Below, in pieces: positions 37,036 to 49,940 of a stretch of DNA of 64,000 nucleotides. The DNA comes from Amoeboaphelidium protococcarum (taxonomy: Eukaryota; Aphelidiomycota; Aphelidea). How positions within the stretch are numbered: position 1 is the stretch's first letter; each line of letters opens with the position of its first letter. The stretch spans positions 1,488,001-1,552,000 of the forward strand of contig JALECJ010000254.1 in assembly GCA_023515745.1 (NCBI GenBank), written 5' to 3'. A program made the translations under genes and the position numbers. The notes under the pieces were generated by a model, which had not been told where the DNA came from, made no database searches, and was given only the letters and a program-made list of their open reading frames with translations.

Positions 37036-38028
37036 TCAGCGCGATTATTAGTCAAAGTCATTGCAGTGGACATCATTCCTAATGAAGAGGAGACCGACAG
37101 AGGATGCTATACTACATGCACCCAACACAATACAAGCAAGAGTACTCAACCCATCAGATGGCGCGTCAGAATCACCCGGTAATTTGTACTGAGTAATGAA
37201 AGGAGACAGTATGGCACCGAATCGGGCAACCATAACACACAGCCCTACAGCACGGCCTCGGATACTAGTATGGAAAGCGGCACCGGTCAGAGTGTAGCAG
37301 AGGGTGAATTCCAAAGACACAAAAAAGTGGGCGATCAAAGAGATGACAGTGATAAGCCATCGCATTCCGCCACTAGACTATAGCATCTAACTCTATAATA
37401 CGAACAAAAGTATGAACAAGAGACCAGATATAAGTGTAGACATTACAACTCCCAACCACACTCCATCGATATCACTTCTAGATTACACGCGATACTACTA
37501 AGCAAGGGATGATGAAGTCTATTAAGGATGATCTCCAACTTCTTGATACTCTTACTACTACTACCTTGCACGCCTGAGATAATACAATGGATTATACCGC
37601 GTAAGCAATCTGACAAAAGCAGCGGATCCAATTTAACCAGGAATACCAATAAGAGCCACTAGAAAAGATCCAATGTACACATTTTCGCTGTGTTTAGTCA
37701 ATGTAATCCCATAATACGACATGGCAGCGGTGAACCACAATATTGAGAACACGACGCCTTTCCGAACATACGACATGATATCTTATTATTATTATTATTA
37801 TTAATCTTCAGCGATCATCACTATATATTCCAATTCGAATGATAAAGAGCTAAAGTAATTTCTAATATAGACTTCCTGCCGGATAGATAGCAGAAAGCCT
37901 TTGGAGTTGAGGGAAGAGACGATGCTGATTGGCTCGTTGGAGATTGAAAGTCTCTTGATTCGCGTTGATCCCACCTTTTCATCTATTGCTGCAATTAAAC
38001 TAAATTTCTGATATTGAAATCGCCTCAT
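37036..38028 (-). CDS. C-terminal half of a split MFS transporter
   Basis: 330 residues from ATG 38028 to TGA 37036. It starts with a hydrophilic loop region and a poly-Gln stretch made of TAA repeats (37783-37803). Six membrane segments follow, beginning VVFSILWFTAAMSYYGITL and ending STLACIVLGACSIASSVGLLF. The RGRAVGLCVMVARFGAILSP segment is typical of helix 11 in SLC22/SV2-like major-facilitator proteins. The first six helices are absent and are found in the divergent gene at 38104. Alone it would be half a transporter. Confidence 0.8.
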
Positions 38029-38103
38029 TAGATTGTAAATAATATCTTGCTTATTATTATTATTGAGTTGTTTTCTTATATTGATATTTCAAGTATATAT
38101 GAT
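38029..38103. promoter_or_regulatory. 75-bp spacer between divergent transporter halves
   Basis: Very AT-rich and the only non-coding DNA between the two start codons. It contains (TTA)n/(ATT)n and TATATGATATG. It would have to act as a bidirectional promoter if both halves are expressed. Confidence 0.5.
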
Positions 38104-39243
38104 ATGAGAGTGTTTACCAAGTTGCTGTAGATCACGTCCCGAATAGTGATTCCTGATGAACCCACTGCGTACTATCAGACAGTACAATGTTTCCGACTAT
38201 CGCTTGTATGGTTAATTGGTGCATTCCTGGTGCTTGCTCCAGTATTCACATTGAAGATTGATCCTGCTCAGGGTGAGAGCGGCATAAAAAGATTGAATAC
38301 CATATAATCAATGTTTCCATATCTAGTTAGTACCGATTATGGGTAAAATTTTGATACTCCAATGTTTAATACTGTTGTATTTATAGGCTGGCTTCTCGGT
38401 GCTACAGCTTTGTCTTGGATCAGCGATAGAGCTGGCAGACTCTACGCCTTGAGATTGAGCTTTGCATTTACGTTATTGACTATAGTTGGATAATGTGCCG
38501 TAGGAGTCGTTTTATTGTTCTATCTGAATGCGCACAATGTTAATGAATCATCCTCGCTCAATGGCCGCGGTATGTATTACGTCCTTCTTACATTTCGCCT
38601 TCTGATGGGCGCTGGAATAGGAGGCAATGGTGTGATATCTTATGTTTGGGGAGTTGAATGGGCAACCTTCTCTTCATAGATGATCACCGAGTATATCGTT
38701 ACTTGGCGTAAATAGTCTCTGAGACCATTAAGTGACGCTGAAATTGCATAAAGTCCATCATCTATGATATCTCTGCTAAGTTCTAATGCCAAGCGAAGAC
38801 CATTAGTTGCTGTGTAGTAGTAGACTGAATCTGGTTATGAAGAGAGCGTAAATGTGGATCAAGATGTGATTGACATTGGAGACGGCTCATTGGAGGAGGA
38901 GTTTCAGCCATAAAAGTAGCTTGGAAGTGCCAATGCATCTGTCTTACTGTAATTTCAATGGTCGATCGGATGTCTTATTCTCCCGCTTGTAGCATTCTTG
39001 GTGCCAAATTGGGTGCTTCTCAATTTACTAACACTTTTGGTATTTGTGATGTATTATCTGCTTAATATCTAGAGTCCATTTGATAATCATGTACATGAAA
39101 GCCCTAAATGGCTGCTGTCTTAGACAAGGACGCGTCCAAGTCGATCTGAAGATTCGCGTCGTTTCAATTTGATGCTGAAAGAGTGTGTGGATCTCACTCA
39201 GTCTTACAATTAGAGTATTGCCCAAGAAGTGCTACAAGGATGA
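38104..39243 (+). CDS. N-terminal half of a split MFS transporter
   Basis: 379 residues from ATG to TGA 39241-39243. Six hydrophobic segments are visible: LVWLIGAFLVLAPVF, VVFIGWLLGATALSW, FTLLTIVGQCAVGVVLLFYL, VLLTFRLLMGAGIGGNGVI, IGCLILPLVAFLVP and LLTLLVFVMYYLL. After helix 2 comes SDRAGRLYALR, the DRxGR motif A of the superfamily. A long Gln/Ser cytoplasmic insert lies between helices 4 and 5. The piece ends in ESPKWLLSQ, which in SLC22/SV2 proteins marks the start of the central loop, then 45 polar residues and the stop. The second half lies on the other strand. Confidence 0.83.
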
Positions 39244-39743
39244 TTCTAAATTAGACTATAAATATAACCTTGATATGTATCTGTAATATTTCTTTATCTA
39301 TTTGGCGCTTGTATCGGAACACACACGTCTTGACCAAATCTGAACAAAGCTGGTATCATGCTTAACACTTTACGCAAATAAATACATTCCGAACGCAGCA
39401 TGCAATGTTTCATTGACCTGCTTTTGAGAAAATTGTTTAAAAGCGTCGTGAGTTCTATATCAAGCACCTCTAAATGAGCTTAATTTCCATGTAAGCTGCG
39501 TCGTCTCAATATTAATTCTTATTCTATAGAGTTCCATTGTGACTTCGACTGTGCACTCCAAATCTAATTTATCGATTATCGTATTTCTACAATTTTACAA
39601 TGGCATCTGATTGGCGGGAGTTTAATCGGATTCGATTGAACATTAGATTAACAGGTGATGGTTGCACACACTCTTCTTCTCTTTATATTTATTTCAATAA
39701 TTTAGAATACATTTATATAGATAGAATTCGTACATAGTACACC
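39244..39743. other. Chitinase upstream region
   Basis: 500 bp with no supported gene. ATG at 39600 opens a short frame that could be spliced (GTGATG donor near 39655, TTTAG acceptor near 39704) in frame with the chitinase. That would bury the signal peptide, so I do not accept it. Confidence 0.35.
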
Positions 39744-41771
39744 ATGAAATCTTTTAGAGTTAACATTGCTTCTCTGTGCGTGTCATTACTGATCGCGTAA
39801 AGTGTTTCAGCTCAGAGCACCGCTTCATAAGCCTCGTCTCAACTACCGCCGCTATAAACCCCTGCGACCATTCCCAATGATCCCGCGACGCCCCCTCCTT
39901 TTGGCACAGTCGGCACTGGTGTATCCTCAGTCAATGTGCCAGTTGCTCCCACTCCATCTATCCCTGCCGGTCCGCCTCTTAATTCGTCTCAAGCTAGTTC
40001 TCCTGCTCCAATCGCGTCTGACTCTGGTAATCGTATGGTTGCTTACTTTGCAGATTGGGTGATTTACGCGCGAAATTATCAAGTCAGTGATATCCCAGTC
40101 GACAAGTTGACTCACATTCTGTATGCTTTTGCCAAACCTGATGCATCTGGTAAAGTGACGCTGGGAGACTCTTACGCTGATATTGAAAAGTCTTTTCCTG
40201 GTGACAGTTGGGACACTGCTAAGTAGGCCTTCCGTGGTAATTTGTGGCAACTGAACAAGGTGGTGAAGCCAAAGCATCCGCGTCTGAAGACTTTACTCTC
40301 AGTCGGCGGCTGGACCTGGTCTGGTCCATTTTCTGATATCGCTGCCAGTGAATCCACTCGTAAAGTGTTTGCAGACTCTTGCCTGGAGTTGGTCACTACT
40401 TATGCCTTTGATGGAATAGATATTGATTGGGAATACCCTGTGCTGGGAGGCTTGGAAACTAACAAGTATCGTCCGGATGATGGCCAGAATTTGATTCTAT
40501 TATTCAAAGCTGTCAGGGAGGCTTTTGATGCCGCACCTAACGGCAAATCTCTGTTAGTTACCGCTGCTGGCCCTGCCGGTCTCGATAAACTGCAGCACTG
40601 GGATATGAATGAGCTGGATAAATATCTGGACTTTATCACTGTTATGACCTATGACTTTCGTGGTGGCTGGTCTGCACAAACTGGGCATATGACCAATTTG
40701 TATGAAGCCATTGGTGATCCTGAAGTCAAGGAGAAGATATCCGCTGATGTCGCCATTTAGTATTACATCAAGAATGGTATGCCATCAAACAAGATTTGTA
40801 TGGGTGCAGCTTTGTATGGCAGAGGATGGAATGGTGTTGGCTCATAGAACAATGGACTCTATTAGAAGTTTACCAGTGTACCTAAAGGTAGTTGGGATGA
40901 TGCTACGTCTGGAAACACGGGTGTCTTTGATTACAAAGACTTGCTGACCAAGATGTCGACTGGTGGCTACATCCGTCATTGGGATGACAAAGCCAAAGCA
41001 CCATACGTGTATAATTCTGGGACGCAGCAAATGATCTCTTATGAGGACATGGATTCCATCAAGGCTAAAGTCTTGTATATCCAATAGTAGAAACTGGGTG
41101 GGATCATGTTTTGGGAGCTGTCAGGAGATACTAAAGACGATAAGTCTTTGGTTGGCACTGCTCACACAGCGCTATAAGGAACTTCTCCAAGCATTGGTGC
41201 CACCTAACCTGCTGCCAATGAAGATCTGACCTTTCAGTAAACTAATGTCGATGAATCTGTAGATACTTTAGTGGTTCCAGATGAAGATGAAGATTCTCCA
41301 TCGTAAACTGCAGGCGCTGTGAACTAGTCCACTACACCCCCTCCTTCTCCTGTGGCAATTTCAGATAATCAATTACCGGCTTCCAATTCTTCAATTGCAT
41401 CTGTGCCTTAGAGTATACCCGAGAACGATGCGACCGAGTCTTTGAACAAACCATAAGGACTTGGCGACTTGGTCTAAAGCATTGCCAATATGGTTTTACC
41501 TTTGCTGGACAACAATGAAACTGAGAACACTCTACCAGCCTAGTAAACTGATAACGTTTCTCCCAGCTCTAGTTTGTGTCTTGCAGAAGTCGCCACGTGT
41601 GACTCTAGTGTCGATTCATTTAGTTGTATTGGAAGTACCTTGGCTGCCTGCAATTAAGACAATCGCTGGGATGTACTTGCCTGCCCACAAGGTAAGAGAT
41701 GTGGTATCAGAGGTGGTCAAGTTGGCTGTCTATCATCTAGTGCGTCTGACTCGAACATTCAGTTTTGCTGA
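39744..41771 (+). CDS. Secreted GH18 chitinase with C-terminal chitin-binding-like domain
   Basis: Single exon of 675 residues. A signal peptide (MKSFRVNIASLCVSLLIAQ..) is followed by a Ser/Pro/Thr-rich linker to about residue 95. The GH18 barrel runs from MVAYFADWVIYARNY to about 475, with LLSVGGWTW and the catalytic DGIDIDWEYP (acid Glu at about 230), then MTYDF and GGIMFWELSGD. A long Pro/Ser/Gln-rich spacer leads to a six-Cys C-terminal module (CLAEVATCDS..CPQGKRCG..GCL) that resembles CBM19-type chitin-binding domains. It would cleave chitin outside the cell or in its own wall. About 20 TAG/TAA codons read as Gln. Confidence 0.93.
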
Positions 41772-41896
41772 GTGCTGAAGTAGTGCTTGATAACAAATGA
41801 TGGTATTTATAGTTGATGAAAGAATGAATGATGAAGTTTGATAGATGAAATATGGGTTAGAATTTTACATGAGTATCAGCATTACACTTTCAATTT

Positions 41897-43660
41897 TCAT
41901 TTATTGTACTATTCACTCAGTAAGGCAAGTATTGATATAAACTAATTGATTAGCTTAATGTTATGCTAGATTCCCATATGGGTAGCTGGAATAATATATT
42001 CAGCTTCTGCTCTTAGTCCTAGAGACGCGCTTTACAGCGTCACCACTCCATCGTGAATACCAATCCTAGCACTTCTTGGCAGCGTAAACAAAAGCTAACG
42101 ACACAGGTTAGTATTAGTCGCATCCCCTATGAATGAAAAGCATCGAACATTCGAAGCAATTTCAGTGCCGGATATAAACTTCATCAAATCTGAATGAGTA
42201 TCAAACGAGCCTGTAAGCTCGGAATACTTTCTTAGAGGAATCTTGTCAGCTGTTTCTATATTGTTACCTGATAGCCAGCTTTAGATTGACAATTCAACAG
42301 ATCGTGGAAGCAGAATCGCATTAGTTAGATAGCGGGTCAGCAACCTACTTCCTGACGCACCGTGATGAGGTGTAGCAATAAATATTGCAGCTGCAGCCGC
42401 AATCGGCGGAGTCTGGAATAAATTCTGAAGATGTTGTTCATATGAATACCCAATCAGAAATGGACTTAACTGCGATTACGGTCCCTTGGCAAAATCAGTT
42501 AGAACTAGCCTGCATAATAATCCGCCCTACAGTCACAAAATTAAACAATCAATTGCATAAAAACAAAAGTGACTTACATAGCTCATCCCCACGAGTACCA
42601 TTTTCTAGTAATGTTTACGATATGAATCTTGATCGTACACTGAGGCTAATTGCGATAGAGCGCGCTTAAATGCTAGAGCTTCAAATAGCAGTGGACAATT
42701 AGTGGGCATTTGCCAATACAGTATTTAGAAAGAGCTGTCAAGTCCACTTTATGCGACATAAAACATGAGTTTATCCCAAATTGACACGTTGGATAGGAAT
42801 CCATGAACAAATACTAAAGGGATCTTGTGCTAATTGAACGGCGTGACTGAATATAATCCTTGGAAATGCTCATATCTAGAGCCACGCAAAAATCCACTCA
42901 ACCATGGGATCGCCAGACTATTTGACGACAACGAACATCCCCAAATCCTCTATGCACTTATTTAATGCAGATGATCAACTACGTATGACGGGCAATGACT
43001 AGCCAATTTCATACTCTTGCCACACTGTTAGTTTACCACAACCTCGGATGGACAGTCAGCATCAGTTCTGATAAGACACAATGATGGAACACCATCGTAA
43101 TATGTGAAAAGAGAAGTAATAGGGAAAGACTACAGGCTGGACTACAATTTGAGATAACTGTCGCCAAAACATTTGATATGGTACGAGGATGGCTGAGGCT
43201 ATATCCGCCCAATCATTAAAGCTCCAACTTTGCCATTCAATGCATATTGTGATGATGACACTGAAGAGTCAAGCAAATGCTTCTTGTTCAGCACCACACG
43301 TAAATTATGATCTTCAGCATTAATGATATCCTCTGGGACCGCAAATGAATTTACTAGAAACACCACAATAGTCTAACCACTCACTTAAATATCAGCAGCA
43401 CACTTCTACTCTCTCGAGTCCAGTATTGAACGTAATAAAGGGACCTGAACCAACTACAGTTTGAACAACATCTTGGTTAGTAATCCAACGCAAACGCTAT
43501 AACAGTCCAAGAATTGATTAGAGGTATACAGAAGATCAACAACCTTTACAGCCTCAGTAAGACGTTTTATAAATACGACTATCAATTCTTCACTAGGCCC
43601 GTTAAGAACATACATTTCTATGCATTTACGCAGCTATCCCAATTGATCAAGTTCGAGCAT
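41897..43660 (-). CDS. Alpha/beta-hydrolase (lipase/esterase-like), spliced
   Basis: Exons on the minus strand: 43660-42578 and 42526-41897, joined across a 51-nt GTAAGT..TAG intron; 570 residues. The fold is shown by IPLVFVHGFLSNVSIWD (oxyanion strand), the nucleophile elbow VLVGMSYGG (G-x-S-x-G, with the intron two codons after the Ser), FIATPHHGASGSR, and a late His in PATHMGIQHN. FxATPHxG after the elbow is seen in PGAP1/SERAC1-like membrane lipid hydrolases. The N-terminal 220 residues are unique. An ATG at about 43770 opens a hydrophobic MYRLFLMIMWAVCVSH peptide that could be a spliced signal exon. Confidence 0.78.
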
Positions 43661-44003
43661 CTTGATTTTATACCTTCACCTTGGCAAGATCCGGGCAGTA
43701 TAAATACAATGCGACACGCATACAGCCCACATAATCATCAGAAACAGACGGTACATTTTGCAGCGATGTGAACACTGTGCACATTTATGAGCCATAAAGT
43801 CGCAATTTGATATCAATTATTCTATCCATCTATCTATGTAGGTATCTTTAGTTTTGGTACTGAACCACCTGTACAAGTAGTAGTCAAGGGTACAACGCGC
43901 GAGTAATCTATAAATGTACTCCGAGGCTAAATATATACTGTGTGAGGTGGAAGATATATAGATTTCATTGACGACTCTTCCCTTGTCATCATCAATAGAT
44001 AAA
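43661..44003. other. Bidirectional intergenic region
   Basis: 343 bp between the divergent hydrolase and Cdc14 genes. It may contain a signal-peptide exon of the hydrolase at about 43715-43770 (minus strand). Otherwise nothing is recognised. Confidence 0.35.
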
Positions 44004-45893
44004 ATGTCTAGTAGATACCAGAACAAGATGGTCAAAGATGTACAAGGACGTCCCTTCGACACTACTCCAACAAGAGTTAACAACAACAATGCTGAATCTG
44101 AAGCTGTTTCAAGTGCAAGATCTTCAAACTAATCTCAAGTGAGAGTAAAGTCCAAAGATACCAAATAGGTTCGTCTGAGATAAAAGTCGACCACTGCTGA
44201 ATAGTCCTTGTTGTCGCCAGAGACTCCCACCACCTCCTCACGGGATCGACATGCTTCCCACGACGACGATGATTATTACGATCATGATTGGCCTCATCCT
44301 CAAGCTAGCTTGCGAGGTGTTGACAAGGTTCATACTACTAGCAGTCCGAGAGTATCTGACGCTGAACTGGAAATTAGGAAAAAGTTTTACTCTCAATGCG
44401 TAGAGTTTATACCTGGTCGTTTGTATTTCACCGCCATGTCATAGTAGCCAGAGAATGTACCATCAGACGCGTACCTGTTCTCTGTGGATCATGAGTTTGT
44501 CTACTCTCCATTCTACTCTGATTTTGGCCCGTTGAACATTAGCTGTATCGTGAAATTTGGTAGGCTCATGGACTAGAAGCTAAAGGACCCATTTCTACAG
44601 GATATGAGATTAGTGCTCATCACGTCACCCTCTGCTGAGAAGTGTTCCAACATTTCTCTGCTCATCACCAGTTATATGGTGTTGAATCAAGACATGGTGC
44701 CAGAAGTAGCATATCAAAAGCTGACTTCATTACCGTCCGTTAAATTGATGCCATTTAGAGATGCAGGTTACGGTAGTGCAACTTACTGGATTAATAATCT
44801 GGACATTTTGCGTGCGCTTGAGAAGGGTGTTAAGATCCACTAGCTCATTGATTTAGATACCTTTCCAGTGGAAGAATACGATTTTTATGAAAGAGTTGAG
44901 AATGGTGACTGGAATTGGATTATTCCAGATTTCTTTCTAGCCTTGGCGACTCCTCACGACAAGCCTTTGCCTCATCTTATGCGATATCACGAAGATGTAG
45001 CAGCTGGTCGAGTGATCCCGTTAAGGCCTGTAAATCGCCGTTATCATCCAATGATCAATCTAGATTACATCGTGCGATATTATAGAGAGAACAATGTTAA
45101 AGGACTGATTAGATTAAACAATCCTTTGTATGATCGGTAGCGCGTAATTGATGGCGGTGTCAGTCATTATGAGCTATTCTTCCCCGATGGATCTGTGCCA
45201 AGTGATGAGATTGTTCGCCAGTTTCTAGAAATCTGTGATTAAACATTGCCATACAACTTGCTGAAACACCCTTATGCTGGGCCTCTGTATGGATCCTCAT
45301 AGAAAGCCTACCATGCGGGACTGCGTGGTTCTTTGGCCATACATTGCAAAGCTGGTTTAGGAAGAACAGGGTCGCTGATATGCTGTTGGATGATACGAAC
45401 GTTGGGATGGACGGCCAAAGATTGTATCAGTTGGATCCGCGTGATGAGACCAGGCTCTGTTGTTGGTCCTTAGCAAAACTGGTTGGAATCAATGGAATAG
45501 AAGTTGAAAGCACTAGGTAGACAGGAAGCCGCAAGATACAATACAAAATCAAGTTTGACAAATCTCGCGCTATCCGCCAACTCTGGTTACGAGACTGTGG
45601 CAAAGACAACGAATTCTGGTATGCAAGTTCCGCTGCAGCCTAGGAAATTAGAGCGCGACACTCAGTTTCATAATAACTTTGGTGTACCACTGAAAAGTGC
45701 CAGCCTTTCATCATCGACAGAAGTTAGAAATATGAGCGCGTCCTCTCTAGTGGCACACGATGTTTAAGGGCTGAGAATAACGCGCTCCGGGAATAGTGGT
45801 GGTAATAAATAAGGCCAGGATGATGTCAGAAGAGTATCTGCAGGTTCTTCCGCATTAAAGCGGAAAATGAGTCTGAATGCAAGTAAGCAATGA
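44004..45893 (+). CDS. Cdc14-type dual-specificity protein phosphatase
   Basis: Single exon of 629 residues. After a disordered 120-residue N-terminus come the two Cdc14 domains: [15 protein letters not shown] with [12 protein letters not shown], then [11 protein letters not shown]-like [16 protein letters not shown], and the catalytic loop [16 protein letters not shown] (CX5R; Cys at about 448). The [15 protein letters not shown] segment follows, as in Cdc14. It removes Cdk-type phosphates during mitotic exit and cytokinesis. The C-terminal 130 residues are Ser/Thr-rich. Gln in GPQQNWLE is TAG followed by CAA. Confidence 0.95.
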
Positions 45894-46098
45894 ACATTGG
45901 TTTGTGGTACTCGATAATAGACTTTAGATTACAAATGATCTTCACTTGATGACTGTATATCACGGAAGAGTTTCTTTTTCTCTCACACTTCACTTGCTCT
46001 TACTCAATCCCGCTGACTTGCAAACACATAACAAGATCACTTTATATATATATATGATCCTTCCACCAATAAATCTTTAAAAATGGGTCAGCGAAAAT

Positions 46099-46623
<525 letters not shown>

Positions 46624-46841
46624 ATATTTTAAGTAATAACAATTCGGCTATTCGGATATCGCTGTTAAATTATAATGACTTTACTCACTCTTAAAGTTTG
46701 CTTTTTGACGCCTCTCTCTCTCTCACAAGTTAAATCGTACCGAACGACGCGCTCGTAAAGCTTCGGATCAATTCTTTCCAACGGTCTGTTAGTACTTCAT
46801 AGTTGTTGAACAGGATTATAAAACTTTTACTGTGAATTATA

Positions 46842-48503
46842 ATGTCTGCATATTACGCTGTCGACGAGTATGGACGCCCGCTTATTATTGTGAGAGAGCA
46901 GGAGAAGTAGATGAGATTGCGCGGTGTTGAGGCAATCAAGAGCCACATCCTGGCAGGTAAGACTGTGGCTAACATTGTCAAGTCGTCGCTCGGTCCAAAG
47001 GGATTGGACAAGATCATGATGTCCCCAGATGGTGAGGTTACTGTGACGAATGATGGTGCTACGATAATGTCGCAGATGGATGTCGCGAATAACAATTAAA
47101 TTGCGCGTCTGATGGTTCAGCTGAGTAGGAGCCAGGACGAGGAGATCGGAGACGGTACCACAGGAGTTGTTGTTCTGGCCGGTGCTCTACTTGATGAAGC
47201 TGAGGAACTTATTGCGAAGGGAATTCACCCAGCGAAGGTTTCTGATGGATTTGAGCGTGCGTGTCAGGTTGCCTGTGAGCATTTGAACGTAATCGCTGAC
47301 CAGATCGAGTATGGCCCAAAGAATTTGGACAATCTGCTGAAGACTGCCAAGACATCGCTAGGCTCCAAAATCGTGTCAAAGCATCATGATCTGTTCACCA
47401 AGATTGCTGTCGATGCAGTGCTTTCTGTCGCTGACTTGGAGCGCAAGGATGTTCAGTTTGATCTGATAAAGATTGAAGGTAAGGTTGGTGGTTCCCTCTC
47501 TGATTCCACGCTGATCAAGGGAGTGTTGGTAGACAAGGACTTTTCTCATCCTCAGATGCCTAAAGAGGTGAAAGACGCCAAGATTGCCATCCTCACCTGC
47601 CCATTTGAGCCACCAAAGCCAAAGACTAAGCATAAGTTGGACATTACTAATGTTGAGGAGTTCAAGGCTCTGCGCGAATATGAGAAGAAGACTTTCGAAG
47701 ACATGATCAAGAAGATCAAGGATTGTGGTGCCAATTTGGCTATTTGCCAGTGGGGATTTGATGACGAAGCCAACCATTTGCTACTGTAGAATAAGTTACC
47801 TGCTGTCAGATGGGTCGGTGGACCAGAGGTTGAGTTGATCGCCATTGCTACCAGTGGTCGCATTGTACCGCGCTTTGAAGATCTGACTGCTGACAAGTTG
47901 GGCAAGGCGGCGTTAGTCAGAGAATTGACTTTTGGTACCACACGTGACAAGATGCTAGTGATTGAGGGTGGTGAGACGACTAGAACTAATGGTGTAGGTG
48001 CAGTGACCGTGTTCATCCGCGGTGGGAATCAGATGATCATTGACGAAGCAAGGCGTTCTCTGCACGATGCTATTTGTGTTGTCAGAAATCTCATTCGTGA
48101 CAATCGTGTCGTGTATGGTGGTGGTAGTGCGGAGATTTCTTGCAGCCTGGCTGTAGATAAGGTTGCCGACAGTTGCACCGGCGTGGAGTAGTATGCTATG
48201 CGCAGTTATGCTCGCGCGCTCGATGTTATCCCAATGACTCTGGCTGAAAACAGCGGATTGTCCCCTATTGAGTCGCTGGCCGAAGTCAAAGCGGAACAAG
48301 TTAGAATGCTAAAACAGTCAGTCAACGGATCAGCCGTATTTGGTATTGATTGTATGCAGAAGGGAACTAATGACATGAAGGCTCAGTTCGTGATTGATCC
48401 TCTGGCTTCAAAGCGCTAGTAATTACTGCTGGCTACCCAAATGGTCAAGATGATTCTTAAGATTGACGATGTGATTATCCACGGTCAAGGTCCTGAATAA
48501 TGA
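46842..48503 (+). CDS. Chaperonin CCT subunit epsilon
   Basis: Single exon of 553 residues; an ATP-driven subunit of the cytosolic TRiC ring that folds actin and tubulin. N-terminus [20 protein letters not shown] is characteristic of the epsilon subunit. Group II chaperonin motifs are present: [32 protein letters not shown], and C-terminal [14 protein letters not shown] and IDDVIIHG. Gln at EKQMR and NNQIAR is TAG/TAA, where orthologues also have Gln. The start was placed at 46842 because it keeps the frame with the codons around 46911. Confidence 0.95.
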
Positions 48504-48824
48504 TTACGGACGGTGCCCAAGAACTTTAAGATATAGTAATCTATTATTATTATCACGTTTTGCGCATCAACATTTCCGTTATGAACGTTTGAATAACCAT
48601 ATCATAAGTTTGAGAACGATCTGCTGACCAAAATGCTTTGTTTGTTTGTTTTACTTTGGCTGATTTGAGTGGCGGCGTAACGCGTTTTCCCGATCGCTTT
48701 CCTTCTCTCTCTCTCCTAATTGCCGTAAGTTTCTATTAGATTTTCTTGCTCTACATTACGTAACGCTGTCAGATCCTAAATAGATTAAAAAGCATCTTAT
48801 ATTCATAAAAATAGCGGAAAAGAG
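48504..48824. other. Short intergenic region
   Basis: 321 bp between two plus-strand genes. Contains a TAACGCGTTTTC box at about 48678 and pyrimidine-rich tracts ahead of the glycosyltransferase. No gene seen. Confidence 0.35.
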
Positions 48825-49940
48825 ATGGCTTATGATTTTTAATTAAACGCTAGATTCAGGAAATTGAAAATGGTAAAGAGGAATTGGGTATCGCCAGTGA
48901 TTGTACTGGTTGTTGTGATTATCCTACTTGCTACATCATTTCAGCTGAATATGTATTATCAGGCAGTGTTAGACAGAGAAATCCGCGAAAATGGAAGAGA
49001 TATATTCATAGCTGTGATGACTTCTCCATAGACTATTCAGCGATGTCTTGCTATATTTAATACTTGGGGATCACCGGAGCGGTCGCAGGTAACTATCAGA
49101 TTCTTTATTGGAAGGACGGGCTTGGCTATGGATTACGAAGACATTTTCAATCTCGGTAAAGATCTGGGTGGTGGCGGGAGTAGTGGTGCTAGTAACTCGA
49201 GATACAATAAGTATGGAAGTAACGTACACCCATTCCTCAATCGTAATCTCACCGCTCCACCTAGACCTATGTTTATCCAACTACCTACATGGGAATAGAA
49301 TTCACATCACATCACTGAGAAGACACTGACGATGTGGAAGTATTTGTACAAACATTAGGTGTCATTAGATTCTGATAATTCGATCGATAAAATGCGCTTG
49401 CCTAGAATAAAGTATAAATGGTTTTTAAAAATTGATGATGATACCAGCGTACTGATTCCCAGTCTGGTCCGAATGTTGAGCTAGTATAAAGATCCGCAAT
49501 CTAAGCCTTATGTAATTGGGCGAAGGATAAAGACTGCGTTTACGGGAGATAATTATATCCTGTCGGGCGGTGCTGGCTATGTGTTGAGCAGTAAATTCTT
49601 ATCTCAGTTTGCACCCAATGTTAACCGCTGCCGGCGACTCAATAATGGCCAGGTGATTGAGGAATCGCTGGGTGAAGATGTGGTTCTCAGTTGGTGTGTG
49701 AAAGAGCATTTTAACGTTACGCTGAGTCATAATGACGCGTTCACTCCTCACCTGCCGCGCGACATTGAAATGTGGCGGGAGTGGGATCGCACGGTCAACT
49801 TTTATCCCACCACGCCGGTCACCATACACTATGCTAAAGACATTCTCATGTATGAACTAGACTATTTCCTGAACATGTACCATAACAACTAGAATGCTGC
49901 CAACAACTAATAATAATAGTAATAATAATATAATGTTTGA
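48825..49940 (+). CDS. GT31-like type II membrane glycosyltransferase
   Basis: Single exon of 371 residues. A short cytoplasmic N-terminus precedes one transmembrane anchor, WVSPVIVLVVVIILLATSF (about residues 21-40), which gives Golgi type II topology. The lumenal part begins FIAVMTSPQTIQRCLAIFNTW and later shows YKWFLKIDDDTSV (the DDD metal/nucleotide-sugar motif), a GGAGYVLSS segment and LGEDVVLSWC. This combination matches Fringe / core-1 beta-1,3-galactosyltransferase-type enzymes. The acceptor cannot be told from sequence. It ends in a poly-Gln run of TAA/TAG codons. Confidence 0.82.

Noticed and set aside
39600-39743. Spliced upstream exon in frame with the chitinase
   Set aside because: It would place about 35 polar residues before an obvious signal peptide; an in-frame join has a one in three chance of arising randomly.
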